A stretch of 64,000 nt of DNA from an uncultured Bacteroidaceae bacterium (GTDB lineage Bacteria; Bacteroidota; Bacteroidia; Bacteroidales; Bacteroidaceae). The notes below the pieces were generated by a model that was given only the letters and a program-made list of their open reading frames with translations, searched no databases and was not told where the DNA came from. Shown here one piece after another: positions 37,777 to 45,944 of this stretch. Position numbers and translations under genes: made by a program. Location: contig CAKQYA010000004.1 in the NCBI GenBank assembly GCA_934293005.1, positions 1-64,000 on the forward strand, given 5' to 3'. The number at the start of each line of letters is the position of its first letter. The stretch's first letter is position 1.

Positions 37777-37875
37777 GCAAACAATTTAAAGAATACACAG
37801 GATGCTGCAGGCATCAAACGGGTGTTTTTATCCATACTTATTAACGACAAAACAAAAAAAGAGTTTTTTGAATAT

Positions 37876-38802
37876 ATGATCAACAGGACACTAATACGCA
37901 TCAAGGCCATTCAGGTCTTGTACGCATACTATCAGAACAGCGGTAAAAACATCGACACTGCAGAGAAAGAATTCCTCTTCAGCCTCTCCAAATCTTACGA
38001 ACTATACAATTACATGCTATGGCTCATGGTCAGCGTGACACGCTATGCCGTTGACGATGTCGCACACAAGGAGAAGATGAACATGGTAGGACACCTCGAG
38101 CAGGAAATAAGCCACCGATTCATCGAAAACCAATTCGCCGCCCAGCTCGAAATCAACAACACGCTCAAGGAATATGTTGAGACAAACAACGTGTCGTGGA
38201 GCAATGAGATAGCATACATCAAGCGACTCTACAACGATATAACACAAAGCACCTACTACCAAGACTACATGAACAAGGAGACGGTCACATACGATGACGA
38301 CCGTGAACTTTGGAGGGGCATATACAAAAACATCATCATGAAAGATGAGCGCATAGACGACATCCTTGAGGAAAAAAGCCTCTATTGGAATGATGACCGT
38401 TCTATCATTGACACTTTCGTGCTGAAGACAATCAAGAAGTTTGAACAAAAGAAGGGTGCAAACCAAGAGCTCATACCAGAATACAAAGATTCAGAAGACA
38501 TCTCGTTTGCCACCAAACTCTACAGAAGCACCATATTCAATGCAGACGAATACCGTTCACTCATCAGCAAATATCTCAGAAACTGGGATCTCGGACGTCT
38601 CGCATACATGGATGTGATCATCATGCAGGCGGCCATAGCCGAGTTCCTCACATTCCCCAACATTCCCACAAGCGTCACCATCAATGAATATGTCGAGATA
38701 GCAAAATGGTACAGCACTCCAAAGAGTTCATCATACATCAACGGCATTCTCGACACTGTGGCAAAGAAACTGAGGGAAGAGAAACGCATAATAAAACCAT
38801 GA
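37876..38802 (+). CDS. nusB: Transcription antitermination protein NusB (long form)
   Basis: 308 residues. The start MINRTLIRIKAIQVLYAYYQN was chosen over the upstream frame because it is the family start and lies after a promoter element. The N-terminal helices and the C-terminal NusB domain (about 190-300: DLGRLAYMDVIIMQAAIAEFLTFPNIPTSVTINEYVEIAKWYSTPKSSSYINGILDTVAKKL) are clear. Bacteroidetes NusB is long because of an inserted middle region. It acts in rRNA transcription and processing, and begins a plus-strand run with yajC, ybbR-like and coaE. Confidence 0.9.
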   Translation: MINRTLIRIKAIQVLYAYYQNSGKNIDTAEKEFLFSLSKSYELYNYMLWLMVSVTRYAVDDVAHKEKMNMVGHLEQEISHRFIENQFAAQLEINNTLKEYVETNNVSWSNEIAYIKRLYNDITQSTYYQDYMNKETVTYDDDRELWRGIYKNIIMKDERIDDILEEKSLYWNDDRSIIDTFVLKTIKKFEQKKGANQELIPEYKDSEDISFATKLYRSTIFNADEYRSLISKYLRNWDLGRLAYMDVIIMQAAIAEFLTFPNIPTSVTINEYVEIAKWYSTPKSSSYINGILDTVAKKLREEKRIIKP

Positions 38803-38858
38803 GCATTCCGCTCAAACCATACAACATCGCAGAATAATAACCAAAAACATTTAAGACT

Positions 38859-39179
38859 ATGTTACAACTCATGCAGGCAGCTAACGCTGCAAAAGGCGGA
38901 TTCGACTGGAGCATGATCATCATGATCGTCGCAATGTTCGCCATCGTTTACTTTTTCATGATTCGTCCACAGCGCAAGCGCCAAAAGGAAATAGAGAACT
39001 TCCGCAAGAGCCTTGCCATCGGCAGCAGAGTGATCACAGCCAGCGGCGTGTACGGCACGGTTAAGTCGCTCAACGAAGGCGAGCCTTACCTCACCATCGA
39101 AATTGCCAAAGGCGTTACAGTGCAAATAGACCGCAACTACGTCTACGCTGAAGGCAGCCAGCAACAGCAGCAGCAATAA
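38859..39179 (+). CDS. yajC: Preprotein translocase subunit YajC
   Basis: 106 residues with one TM (WSMIIMIVAMFAIVYFFMI) followed by RPQRKRQKEIENFRKSLAIGSRVITASGVYGTV, the YajC signature. Accessory to SecDF. A Gln-rich C-terminus (GSQQQQQQ). It lies between nusB and the YbbR-like gene. Confidence 0.95.
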   Translation: MLQLMQAANAAKGGFDWSMIIMIVAMFAIVYFFMIRPQRKRQKEIENFRKSLAIGSRVITASGVYGTVKSLNEGEPYLTIEIAKGVTVQIDRNYVYAEGSQQQQQQ

Positions 39180-39284
39180 GCTCACGGCCAAGCAACAATC
39201 ATCAAGTTTTGTGACATGGGCACGGGCGACGAACTTCATCAAACATGAAGCGCACCGCACCAGTACCCTCATAACGGAAACATC

Positions 39285-40265
39285 ATGATTACAGACTTTT
39301 CAAGAGTAATAATCAGAAGATTGCGATTGGTAAAAATCAATCGCAATCTTCTTGTATTCCTTATATTCCTTGCCGTCTCAATCGTCTTTTGGTTCATGCA
39401 AACCATAAAGGCAACCACTGAAGTGACCTTGGCATATAAGCTGAGCGTGGCCAACATGCCCAAGAACGCAATATTCACCACAGACCTGCCAGAAGATGTG
39501 AGCATCACATACAGCAGCAAAGGATGGAACGCATTCTACTACAAATTCATCAAAAGCCACGATCTGACTCTTACACTCAACTTCAAGGACATCGACGACG
39601 GTTCCGGAAAAGTAATCATAGATGCTGCACACATACGGCGCGCTGCCAACAAGCAAACGCCAGAAGGCATGTCGTTCAAGAGCGCATTGCCAAACAAGAT
39701 TGAAGCATTCTACTCCAACGGGCAACATAAGCGAGTGCCTGTAATATTCAATGGGCATGTGTCGACCAATTCGGGAAGATATCTCTGCGGAATAGGCCTA
39801 ACCCCTGATTCTGTAGACATATATGCGCCCGACCACCTTCTCAACAGCATCAACGACATCAAGACGGACGACGTGCGCTACACCAATGTCGAAGACACCA
39901 TCAATTCAGACATTCCTCTGATTGTGCCCAAAGGAGCCAAAGTGTTTCCTGCAGAAGTCAACGCAACAATATGCGTGGACATCTTCACAGACAAGACCAT
40001 AGAAGTGCCTATATACAGTGAGAATGTGCCGCGCAACACAGTGTTGCGTACATTTCCGCTTAAAGCCAAAGTGACATTCCTTGTCAGTTCGACACTCTAC
40101 AACGACATCACTGCCGACAATTTTCTCGTCGTCGTCGACTATAATGACACAAGAAACGGCGAGCGGCGCTGCAAGATATATGTGCGGCAGCAGCCAGACA
40201 ACATACGTCATCTGCGCATCTCACCCGAAAGCGTTGAATACGTGATTGAGCAAGAGACAGATTGA
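39285..40265 (+). CDS. YbbR/CdaR-like protein
   Basis: 326 residues: an N-terminal TM (LLVFLIFLAVSIVFWFMQTI) then YbbR-like beta domains (about 100-315) exposed outside the membrane. In Firmicutes YbbR (CdaR) regulates the c-di-AMP cyclase; no cyclase gene is in view. Bacteroidales keep it between yajC and coaE, as here. Confidence 0.8.
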   Translation: MITDFSRVIIRRLRLVKINRNLLVFLIFLAVSIVFWFMQTIKATTEVTLAYKLSVANMPKNAIFTTDLPEDVSITYSSKGWNAFYYKFIKSHDLTLTLNFKDIDDGSGKVIIDAAHIRRAANKQTPEGMSFKSALPNKIEAFYSNGQHKRVPVIFNGHVSTNSGRYLCGIGLTPDSVDIYAPDHLLNSINDIKTDDVRYTNVEDTINSDIPLIVPKGAKVFPAEVNATICVDIFTDKTIEVPIYSENVPRNTVLRTFPLKAKVTFLVSSTLYNDITADNFLVVVDYNDTRNGERRCKIYVRQQPDNIRHLRISPESVEYVIEQETD

Positions 40266-40321
40266 ATGTCGCAGAATAAGGTCTCTAAAAAACTTCAAGG
40301 AAGCAAAATCAATACCACACC

Positions 40322-40924
40322 ATGATAAAGGTAGGAATAACAGGAGGCATAGGCAGCGGCAAATCTTATGTGTGCAAAAAATTGCACGACAGAGGACTGC
40401 CTGTATACAGTTGTGATGACGAAGCTAAACGTCTGATGACAGAAAGCGACGAAATAGTCACAGCTCTCACAGGTTTAATAGGTGATGACGCCTACATAAA
40501 CGGCCAACTGAACAAACCGCGCGTTGCGGCATTCCTTTTCAGCGACACTAAAAATGCAGAGAAAATCAACGCCATCGTGCACCCTGTGGTGAAGCAAGAC
40601 TTCCTCAAATGGACTGAACAGCAAACATCAGACATGGTGATACAAGAATGCGCCATATTGTTTGAGTCGGGTTTTAGCGACACTGTCGACTGCACCATAG
40701 AGGTATATGCCCCCCAAGCACTAAGGCTGCAACGAGCCATGGCAAGAGATGCAGCGACAAAAGAGCAGATCACAGCCCGCATGTCACAGCAGATGAATGA
40801 GGAAGAAAAGAAAAGAAGAGCAGATTTCTGCATCATGAATGACGAGTTGCACAATCTTGATTCAGAGATTGAGCGCACGCTCTCACTAATCAGACAGGAC
40901 AAAGCGATTCAGGAAACAGATTGA
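40322..40924 (+). CDS. coaE: Dephospho-CoA kinase
   Basis: 200 residues; last step of CoA synthesis. P-loop GITGGIGSGKSYVCKKL at the N-terminus, then VYSCDDEAKRLM, IVHPVVKQDFLKW, and IQECAILFESGF. RMSQQMNEEEKKRRADFCIMND is the lid and C-terminal signature. Confidence 0.95.
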   Translation: MIKVGITGGIGSGKSYVCKKLHDRGLPVYSCDDEAKRLMTESDEIVTALTGLIGDDAYINGQLNKPRVAAFLFSDTKNAEKINAIVHPVVKQDFLKWTEQQTSDMVIQECAILFESGFSDTVDCTIEVYAPQALRLQRAMARDAATKEQITARMSQQMNEEEKKRRADFCIMNDELHNLDSEIERTLSLIRQDKAIQETD

Positions 40925-40984
40925 AAACTCATTCAAACATTATAAAGACAAAACATCATAAAAAACAAATAAAAGAAAACAAAT

Positions 40985-41437
40985 ATGATCAGACAAATTT
41001 TGGCCATATCAGGCAAACCAGGACTTTACAAGCTTATCTCAAGAGGCAACAGAAACCTTATCATTGAAACTGTAGACGAGAAGAAAAAACGCATGCCAGC
41101 TTTCGGCACAGACCAAGTGGTTTCGCTCGCCGACATATCTATCTACACTGATGACGACAAAGAAGTGAGCCTCCTTTCCGTCTTCGAATCTATCAAAAAC
41201 AATTATGACGGCAAAGCAGTGGACCTCTCACCTAAGAAGGCTGACCAAGAAGACATTGTCGCATTCTTTGCAAAGGTTCTTCCTAACTACGACACTGACC
41301 GCGTACGCGTGACAGACATGCGCAAGGTGCTCTCATGGTACAACATTCTCATCAATAATGGCATAAGCGAATTCTTGCCAAAAGCAGAGGAAGAGAACAA
41401 CAAAGAAGAAGAAAGCACAGAGGCTTCTGCTGAATAA
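40985..41437 (+). CDS. DUF5606 protein
   Basis: 150 residues. MIRQILAISGKPGLYKLISRGNRNLIIETVD is the conserved start of a Bacteroidetes-only family of unknown function. The N-terminal half looks like an SH3-like barrel, followed by a helical part (KADQEDIVAFFAKVLPNYDTDRVRVTDMRKVLSWYNIL) and a Glu-rich tail. It follows coaE by 60 bases. Confidence 0.85.
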   Translation: MIRQILAISGKPGLYKLISRGNRNLIIETVDEKKKRMPAFGTDQVVSLADISIYTDDDKEVSLLSVFESIKNNYDGKAVDLSPKKADQEDIVAFFAKVLPNYDTDRVRVTDMRKVLSWYNILINNGISEFLPKAEEENNKEEESTEASAE

Positions 41438-41506
41438 GCATAGCTATATTTTCAACAGATAATCCAAAACCACTTTACAAAATAGTCTTGGACTTAACCG
41501 CAAAAT

Positions 41507-41546
41507 AATGAAAGAGGACATGCCAATCGGCATGCCCTCTTTCATT
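41507..41546. terminator. Intrinsic terminator after DUF5606 gene
   Basis: Arms of 15 bp or more (GAAAGAGGACATGCC, 41510-41524, against 41529-41543) with one mismatch and a 4-base loop. It is directly followed by the family A palindrome, so two hairpins stand between convergent genes. Confidence 0.8.
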
Positions 41547-41580
41547 AACCCCAATCGGTCATTAGACCGATTGGGGTTAA
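41545..41580. repeat. Family A solo palindrome
   Basis: TTAACCCCAATCGGTC-ATTA-GACCGATTGGGGTTAA: 16-bp perfect arms. It looks like the two ends of the 79-bp element joined without its interior. It probably serves as terminator for the convergent META gene. Confidence 0.85.
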
Positions 41581-41601
41581 ACAAGTAAGCATCTGCTTAC
41601 A

Positions 41602-42012
41602 CTATTTTTCTTTTACAAGTATCATGACAATCTTGCCGCTCTTGTCAAAAACTTGTGCCTTCTCGCCGTCAATCTTAATGGTCAATGACTTGTCAAGAGC
41701 TTCAGACACAGCATTCTCAACATCCATGCTGGCACCCAGCTTGCGTGTCATGCCCACATTGCCAAGCTTGAGATTCTTTCCATCAAACTTATAATCGCCA
41801 AAGAACAGATTAACTGATGCACATCCATTCATTTTGCCATCTTTTTCAAAACTGATGTAAGGTCTCTCCTCTGCGTCAGCTGTGCTTGAGTTCATAGCCT
41901 CTTCAATAAACCACTTTCCATAGAGGTTCTTAACATCGCCTACCACTTTCTTGTCTGAGCCACAGCTGCAGATCAACGCACATAAAAGTGCAAGAACAAA
42001 AAATTTTCTCAT
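41602..42012 (-). CDS. META-domain lipoprotein (HslJ-like)
   Basis: 136 residues. Lipobox LLCALICSC gives a lipoprotein anchored in the envelope. The META/HslJ domain is seen in LYGKWFIEEAMNSS, PYISFEKDGKMNGCASVNLFFGDYKFDGKNLKLGNVGMTRK and the C-terminal KIVMILVKEK. HslJ in E. coli is linked to heat and novobiocin resistance; the role here is unknown. Confidence 0.85.
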   Translation of the reverse strand: MRKFFVLALLCALICSCGSDKKVVGDVKNLYGKWFIEEAMNSSTADAEERPYISFEKDGKMNGCASVNLFFGDYKFDGKNLKLGNVGMTRKLGASMDVENAVSEALDKSLTIKIDGEKAQVFDKSGKIVMILVKEK

Positions 42013-42042
42013 ATTCTAACTGTTGTTTTAATGATTCGATTA

Positions 42043-42050
42043 CAAAGGTA
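42043..42050 (-). promoter_or_regulatory. -7 promoter element of META gene
   Basis: The minus strand reads TACCTTTG followed by T, matching TAnnTTTG, 30 bases before the start codon. Confidence 0.6.
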
Positions 42051-42205
42051 CAAAATACCATTGACTCCTGCGATGAGGAAATCCCTATATAATAAAGGGG
42101 AAACACTCATTGGATTATTGCGAATGTTTCACCTCGCACTTCATACGATGATCTTCAACCAAATGGCACAAAACTCTGGCATAAGCAAGCATTCAACATT
42201 AACAC

Positions 42206-42229
42206 AAATTGGTCATCAGATGGGGGATA
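42206..42229. repeat. Family A, degenerate copy
   Basis: ACAAATTGGTCATCAGATGG resembles the family A core with several changes. It lies in the 379-bp gap 42013-42391, which otherwise holds only repeats and no gene. Confidence 0.45.
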
Positions 42230-42267
42230 ATCTCACATTAGGGCATCTGCTTGCAAAAAGCAATCGT

Positions 42268-42293
42268 CCCAATCGGTCTGATGACTGATTGGG
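42268..42293. repeat. Family A solo palindrome
   Basis: CCCAATCGGTC-TGAT-GACTGATTGGG: 11-bp arms with one G-T pair. It is immediately left of the family B element. Confidence 0.75.
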
Positions 42294-42297
42294 GCTA

Positions 42298-42370
42298 TAT
42301 AAGTAGGTGCTCAAAATTATTTTATAACATCAAAGTAATCCGCTCTCATATTTATGAGCACCTACTTATA
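42298..42370. repeat. Family B element with 16-bp terminal inverted repeats
   Basis: TATAAGTAGGTGCTCA (42298-42313) and its exact complement (42355-42370) bound a 73-bp AT-rich element. The interior (AAAATTATTTTATAACATC) is shared with the copy at 55522. Noncoding. Confidence 0.8.
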
Positions 42371-42391
42371 ATATACCACCGTCATTACAAA

Positions 42392-44329
42392 TCAAGCCAC
42401 ATTTTCCACAGGAATAGTAAACACGAAACGGGCTCCATCTGTATAATCAGTGTCTACCCATATTCTTCCTCCGAGCGAATTCACAATAGAACGGGCGACA
42501 GCAAGACCAAGACCTGTGCCTTGCTTGAATTCATCGACCTTTGCAAAACGCTCAAAGATAACATCCACCTTGTCCAATGGCACTCCACAGCCAGTGTCGC
42601 TAACACTGACATCCACCATATTTTTCCCTGCAGACAAATCATGATGCACAGAACCTACAGAAACAGTAATCTTGCCATGCTCAGTGAATTTCTTCGCATT
42701 GTTAAGAAGGTTGAATAGCACTTGAAGCAGTTTATCCTTATCAGACTTGACAATCAGCTTTTCACTATTGAACTCTGTGACAAGAGACACTTCGGGCGGA
42801 AGGTTGGCTCGAGTTTGTTCAGCAGCCATCTTGCACAATTCAACAATGTCGATTGGCAAACACTTGAACTGCACATGGCCTGCATCAATACGCGACAATT
42901 CAAGAGAGTCGTTGACAAGATTAAGCAACAAATCTGTATTCATCCTAATGATGGAACCAAATTCTATCTTTTCCTCACTTGACACTTCCATATTAGGATC
43001 TGCCAACAACTGAGCAAATCCCACTATGGCATTGAGCGGTGTGCGTATTTCATGGCTCATGTTGCCTATAAAGTTTGATTTCATCACGCTTGCCTCTTCT
43101 GCTTTACGGCGAGCCACATCAAGTTGCCTGTTATAATGTTGCAGCTGTTTGCCAAGGACATGGCTCTTTCTAAGAAAATGCAGAGAAATGCCAAGGCAGG
43201 TAGACAAGAAGACTACAATCAGCACCACCCATATTATAATCTCTCCATATTCTTCCCATGGATCAACAGGACCGTTCAGCAGTTCATATTTATAGGGGAA
43301 GCCTTCTGCAGAAAGTTTCAGCTCACACAGTTTATTATAATCTATCGTGTAGACATTGTCCATCAGCACAGGCTTAGTCTTCACATTCTTTCTCAAATAC
43401 TGCACAAGCTGATTTCCTACAATGCTGCCTGAGTTGACATAAGTTGGTCCATACCCAGCCAAGCTCCAATAGCCAAATCCTATACTCGATATAGAAAACA
43501 TTGGCAGGCCAGGTGTGCTTTGGGCAAATTCATGCGTTGTGTTCTTCACCACAAAACGGTTCGACTTGTCAATGCGCCATGATCCCACAACAAGCACATC
43601 AGTCAATGGCATTTTCTTCAAACTGTCATTCACATCTGTGAACGTCAGCTTTCGTCCATCGAGAAACCTCAAGCTGTAGTCGGGGAATTTGTTCATCTCA
43701 TTCTCAAACATAGTTCTCATTGTCAGTCCTCCCCACGAATTGTCAGACAGAAAAACAAGAGAACGTCGTTTTGGATAGAAGAACCTTATTAGCTTTATGT
43801 TTTCTTCCACATTGTAGTCAAACAACGTTCCACCTATAATATTATAATCGCTAAAGTCGCTCATGAGGTCATATATGCGTGGCGACCACGACGACAAATC
43901 AATGCTGTCGTTTTCCGGCAACTTGAGGATTTGCCTGCCTCTCATGCTCATAAGCACTGGCGTCTTCTTCAATCTTGCATCATCTATAGAAACATAAGCC
44001 GACCCTGCCTCCATGCCCAACAGCAAGATGGCATCAGGCGATTTGCCATTTTCGTAATACTTGCTCAGTAGCCCCCATAATTTGTCTTTCCATTCGAAAC
44101 ACTCTGGCAGATTCTTGCACGCCATGTCTTCCACAACGATTTCGACGTCAAGACCGCTTTTCATGAGTGCGGCAGAGAAATCATAGATGGTTTCACTGAC
44201 TCTAACAACATCTGGATTATAAGATGACACTATCACAATCTGATATGTGCCATCTTTTTTCTCTGCTGACGAGGGCAATGTTCCCAAAACGAGCATCACC
44301 AATATAACAAGTCTTCTTATCACAATCAT
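42392..44329 (-). CDS. Membrane histidine kinase with periplasmic binding-protein-like sensor
   Basis: 645 residues. A signal/TM segment (RRLVILVMLVLGTLPSSA) is followed by a periplasmic region (about 25-340) resembling the ABC-substrate-binding family (IVIVSSYNPDVVRVSETIYDF, DAILLLGMEAGSAY, IGGTLFDYNVEENIKLIRFF). A second TM lies at about 362-385, then a coiled coil, HisKA with His426 in NMSHEIRTPLNAI, and HATPase with LLNNAKKFTEHG, DTGCGVPLDKV and GTGLGLAV. There is no receiver domain and no response regulator gene nearby. The frame opens at 44395, but Met 44329 starts the signal region. Confidence 0.88.
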   Translation of the reverse strand: MIVIRRLVILVMLVLGTLPSSAEKKDGTYQIVIVSSYNPDVVRVSETIYDFSAALMKSGLDVEIVVEDMACKNLPECFEWKDKLWGLLSKYYENGKSPDAILLLGMEAGSAYVSIDDARLKKTPVLMSMRGRQILKLPENDSIDLSSWSPRIYDLMSDFSDYNIIGGTLFDYNVEENIKLIRFFYPKRRSLVFLSDNSWGGLTMRTMFENEMNKFPDYSLRFLDGRKLTFTDVNDSLKKMPLTDVLVVGSWRIDKSNRFVVKNTTHEFAQSTPGLPMFSISSIGFGYWSLAGYGPTYVNSGSIVGNQLVQYLRKNVKTKPVLMDNVYTIDYNKLCELKLSAEGFPYKYELLNGPVDPWEEYGEIIIWVVLIVVFLSTCLGISLHFLRKSHVLGKQLQHYNRQLDVARRKAEEASVMKSNFIGNMSHEIRTPLNAIVGFAQLLADPNMEVSSEEKIEFGSIIRMNTDLLLNLVNDSLELSRIDAGHVQFKCLPIDIVELCKMAAEQTRANLPPEVSLVTEFNSEKLIVKSDKDKLLQVLFNLLNNAKKFTEHGKITVSVGSVHHDLSAGKNMVDVSVSDTGCGVPLDKVDVIFERFAKVDEFKQGTGLGLAVARSIVNSLGGRIWVDTDYTDGARFVFTIPVENVA

Positions 44330-44481
44330 TCGTATTGAAATGCTATTTTTATCAATGTCCAACATATTAGTGTCTGAGCCATGCTGCACACACATCTTTT
44401 ATATCAATAACACACCTTTAAACAGGCTTAACGTATCACAGCACAACAATCCATGCTGTTTTCATGCGCATAACCTCAAAT

Positions 44482-45849
44482 TCACAAAGGCTTCATAGAG
44501 CCTTCCACATATTGGAAAGCAGCTTTGTCCACAACCTTATATTTGATGGTGTAACGCACATCGGCATCCATGCGCGCTGTGAAAATGACAGTGTAAAGCA
44601 CATCCAGTCCTTCCACTGGCAATGCTTCAGGATAGACAACAGACAATGACCTGCCAAGCACCTCTATGAAATTGGCCTGCATGAAAGCCACAACCTCTTC
44701 GTCACTCATATCCTTATATGCTTCAGCACACTGCTTTCTCGCATTCGACACATTCCAGTCGACAACACAACTGTAAGCGTTTGCTCCTGTGTAGAAATCG
44801 GTATCGCCATATTTAGCCACATAGCCCTTGCCCTTATCCACGCCAGCAGCCTGATCCACATTTGCCCAGACCCAATCGACCATAGCCTGGTAATATTTCA
44901 TGCTCACAGCATTTTTCTTAGCGGCAGGCAGTTCTACAGTCACACTCGGGTCATAACGCCATATGCCATCTGCGAGCACGAAAGGAGCTTGGTTCTGAAC
45001 TCTCGTCACCTTAAACGATTCGCCAATCTTAATCCATCCTCCATCGTCAAACTTATACTTCAGCGCACCTATGTCCTTATACTTATTATAATAATATGCC
45101 ACCGTATGAATGTCATTCTTCTTAGCATACGGATACAGTTTATTAAGATACATCGGCACCACTTCATCTCCATTCTCTATGAAATCCACATCCATTGATT
45201 GGTAAACCGTAGGCATAATAGCCGCCACATTGTCGGCAGAAGACAGATTGCGCCATGAAGCCCCGTCAAATTCATATAGCAGCGATGAAGAGAATCCTAT
45301 AATATTATTGTCTGACGCATATCCTTTGCCTGTGAGCAAAGCATTGTCCTCAAAGTTGACCATCACAATGTCGCCTTCAGCCGCTCCTGCCATCTTCTCC
45401 AAAAGAAGCATCCTAAGCCTTTCCTCCACACTTGAAGGCATTTTTCTATCGGCATATTCATAAATGAAACTGTAATCTTCATCAACAAGGGTGTAACTCT
45501 TAGCCTTCCGCAAACGTGTGAGACACGACATAGCATCGTCGACAACGAAATACCCCACACGTACCACAGAACCATTGTCGGCAACAGCATACACATCACT
45601 AAGCAAATAAGGAATGCATTCATGCGCCTGGCCATCATTGTCGAAAGCCTTATTGGCCGAGATGCTTGCAATGCCCGAATGTGCGGATATTTTCGCATAA
45701 TCAGTGGACGTAGCAATATATGTTTCATTCTTCACATCCTTTGGTTTGCCCACGCTGCTGTCAAAACCATCGAGCTGTTCATTATAATCATCACAAGTAG
45801 CCAGCATGAATATGGCTGCCAACGCATATATACAGTATCTTAGTTTCAT
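44482..45849 (-). CDS. Lipoprotein of unknown function, partner of TonB receptor
   Basis: 455 residues from MKLRYCIYALAAIFMLATC, a lipobox. I do not recognise the family. The sequence has several segments with a beta-rich, repeated look (TVELPAAKKNAVSMKYYQAMVDWVWANVD) and no enzymatic motif that I can see. The stop is followed by 87 bases of gap before the kinase frame. It is 95 bases downstream of a TonB receptor gene on the same strand, so it is likely the surface or periplasmic lipoprotein co-expressed with that receptor. Start: two adjacent Met (45852, 45849). Confidence 0.65.
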   Translation of the reverse strand: MKLRYCIYALAAIFMLATCDDYNEQLDGFDSSVGKPKDVKNETYIATSTDYAKISAHSGIASISANKAFDNDGQAHECIPYLLSDVYAVADNGSVVRVGYFVVDDAMSCLTRLRKAKSYTLVDEDYSFIYEYADRKMPSSVEERLRMLLLEKMAGAAEGDIVMVNFEDNALLTGKGYASDNNIIGFSSSLLYEFDGASWRNLSSADNVAAIMPTVYQSMDVDFIENGDEVVPMYLNKLYPYAKKNDIHTVAYYYNKYKDIGALKYKFDDGGWIKIGESFKVTRVQNQAPFVLADGIWRYDPSVTVELPAAKKNAVSMKYYQAMVDWVWANVDQAAGVDKGKGYVAKYGDTDFYTGANAYSCVVDWNVSNARKQCAEAYKDMSDEEVVAFMQANFIEVLGRSLSVVYPEALPVEGLDVLYTVIFTARMDADVRYTIKYKVVDKAAFQYVEGSMKPL

Positions 45850-45944
45850 CATATCTTCAATATTTCGCGCACATGTCATTGTAGACAATAGCTATTTGAT
45901 TTTCGTATGTCACATATCTTTGCATAGGATAACGTCCTCGCATG

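Noticed and set aside
41583..41601. Short hairpin GTAAGCATCTGCTTAC as an independent terminator
   Set aside because: Only a small stem next to the strong family A palindrome; noted as a possible degenerate family B end instead.
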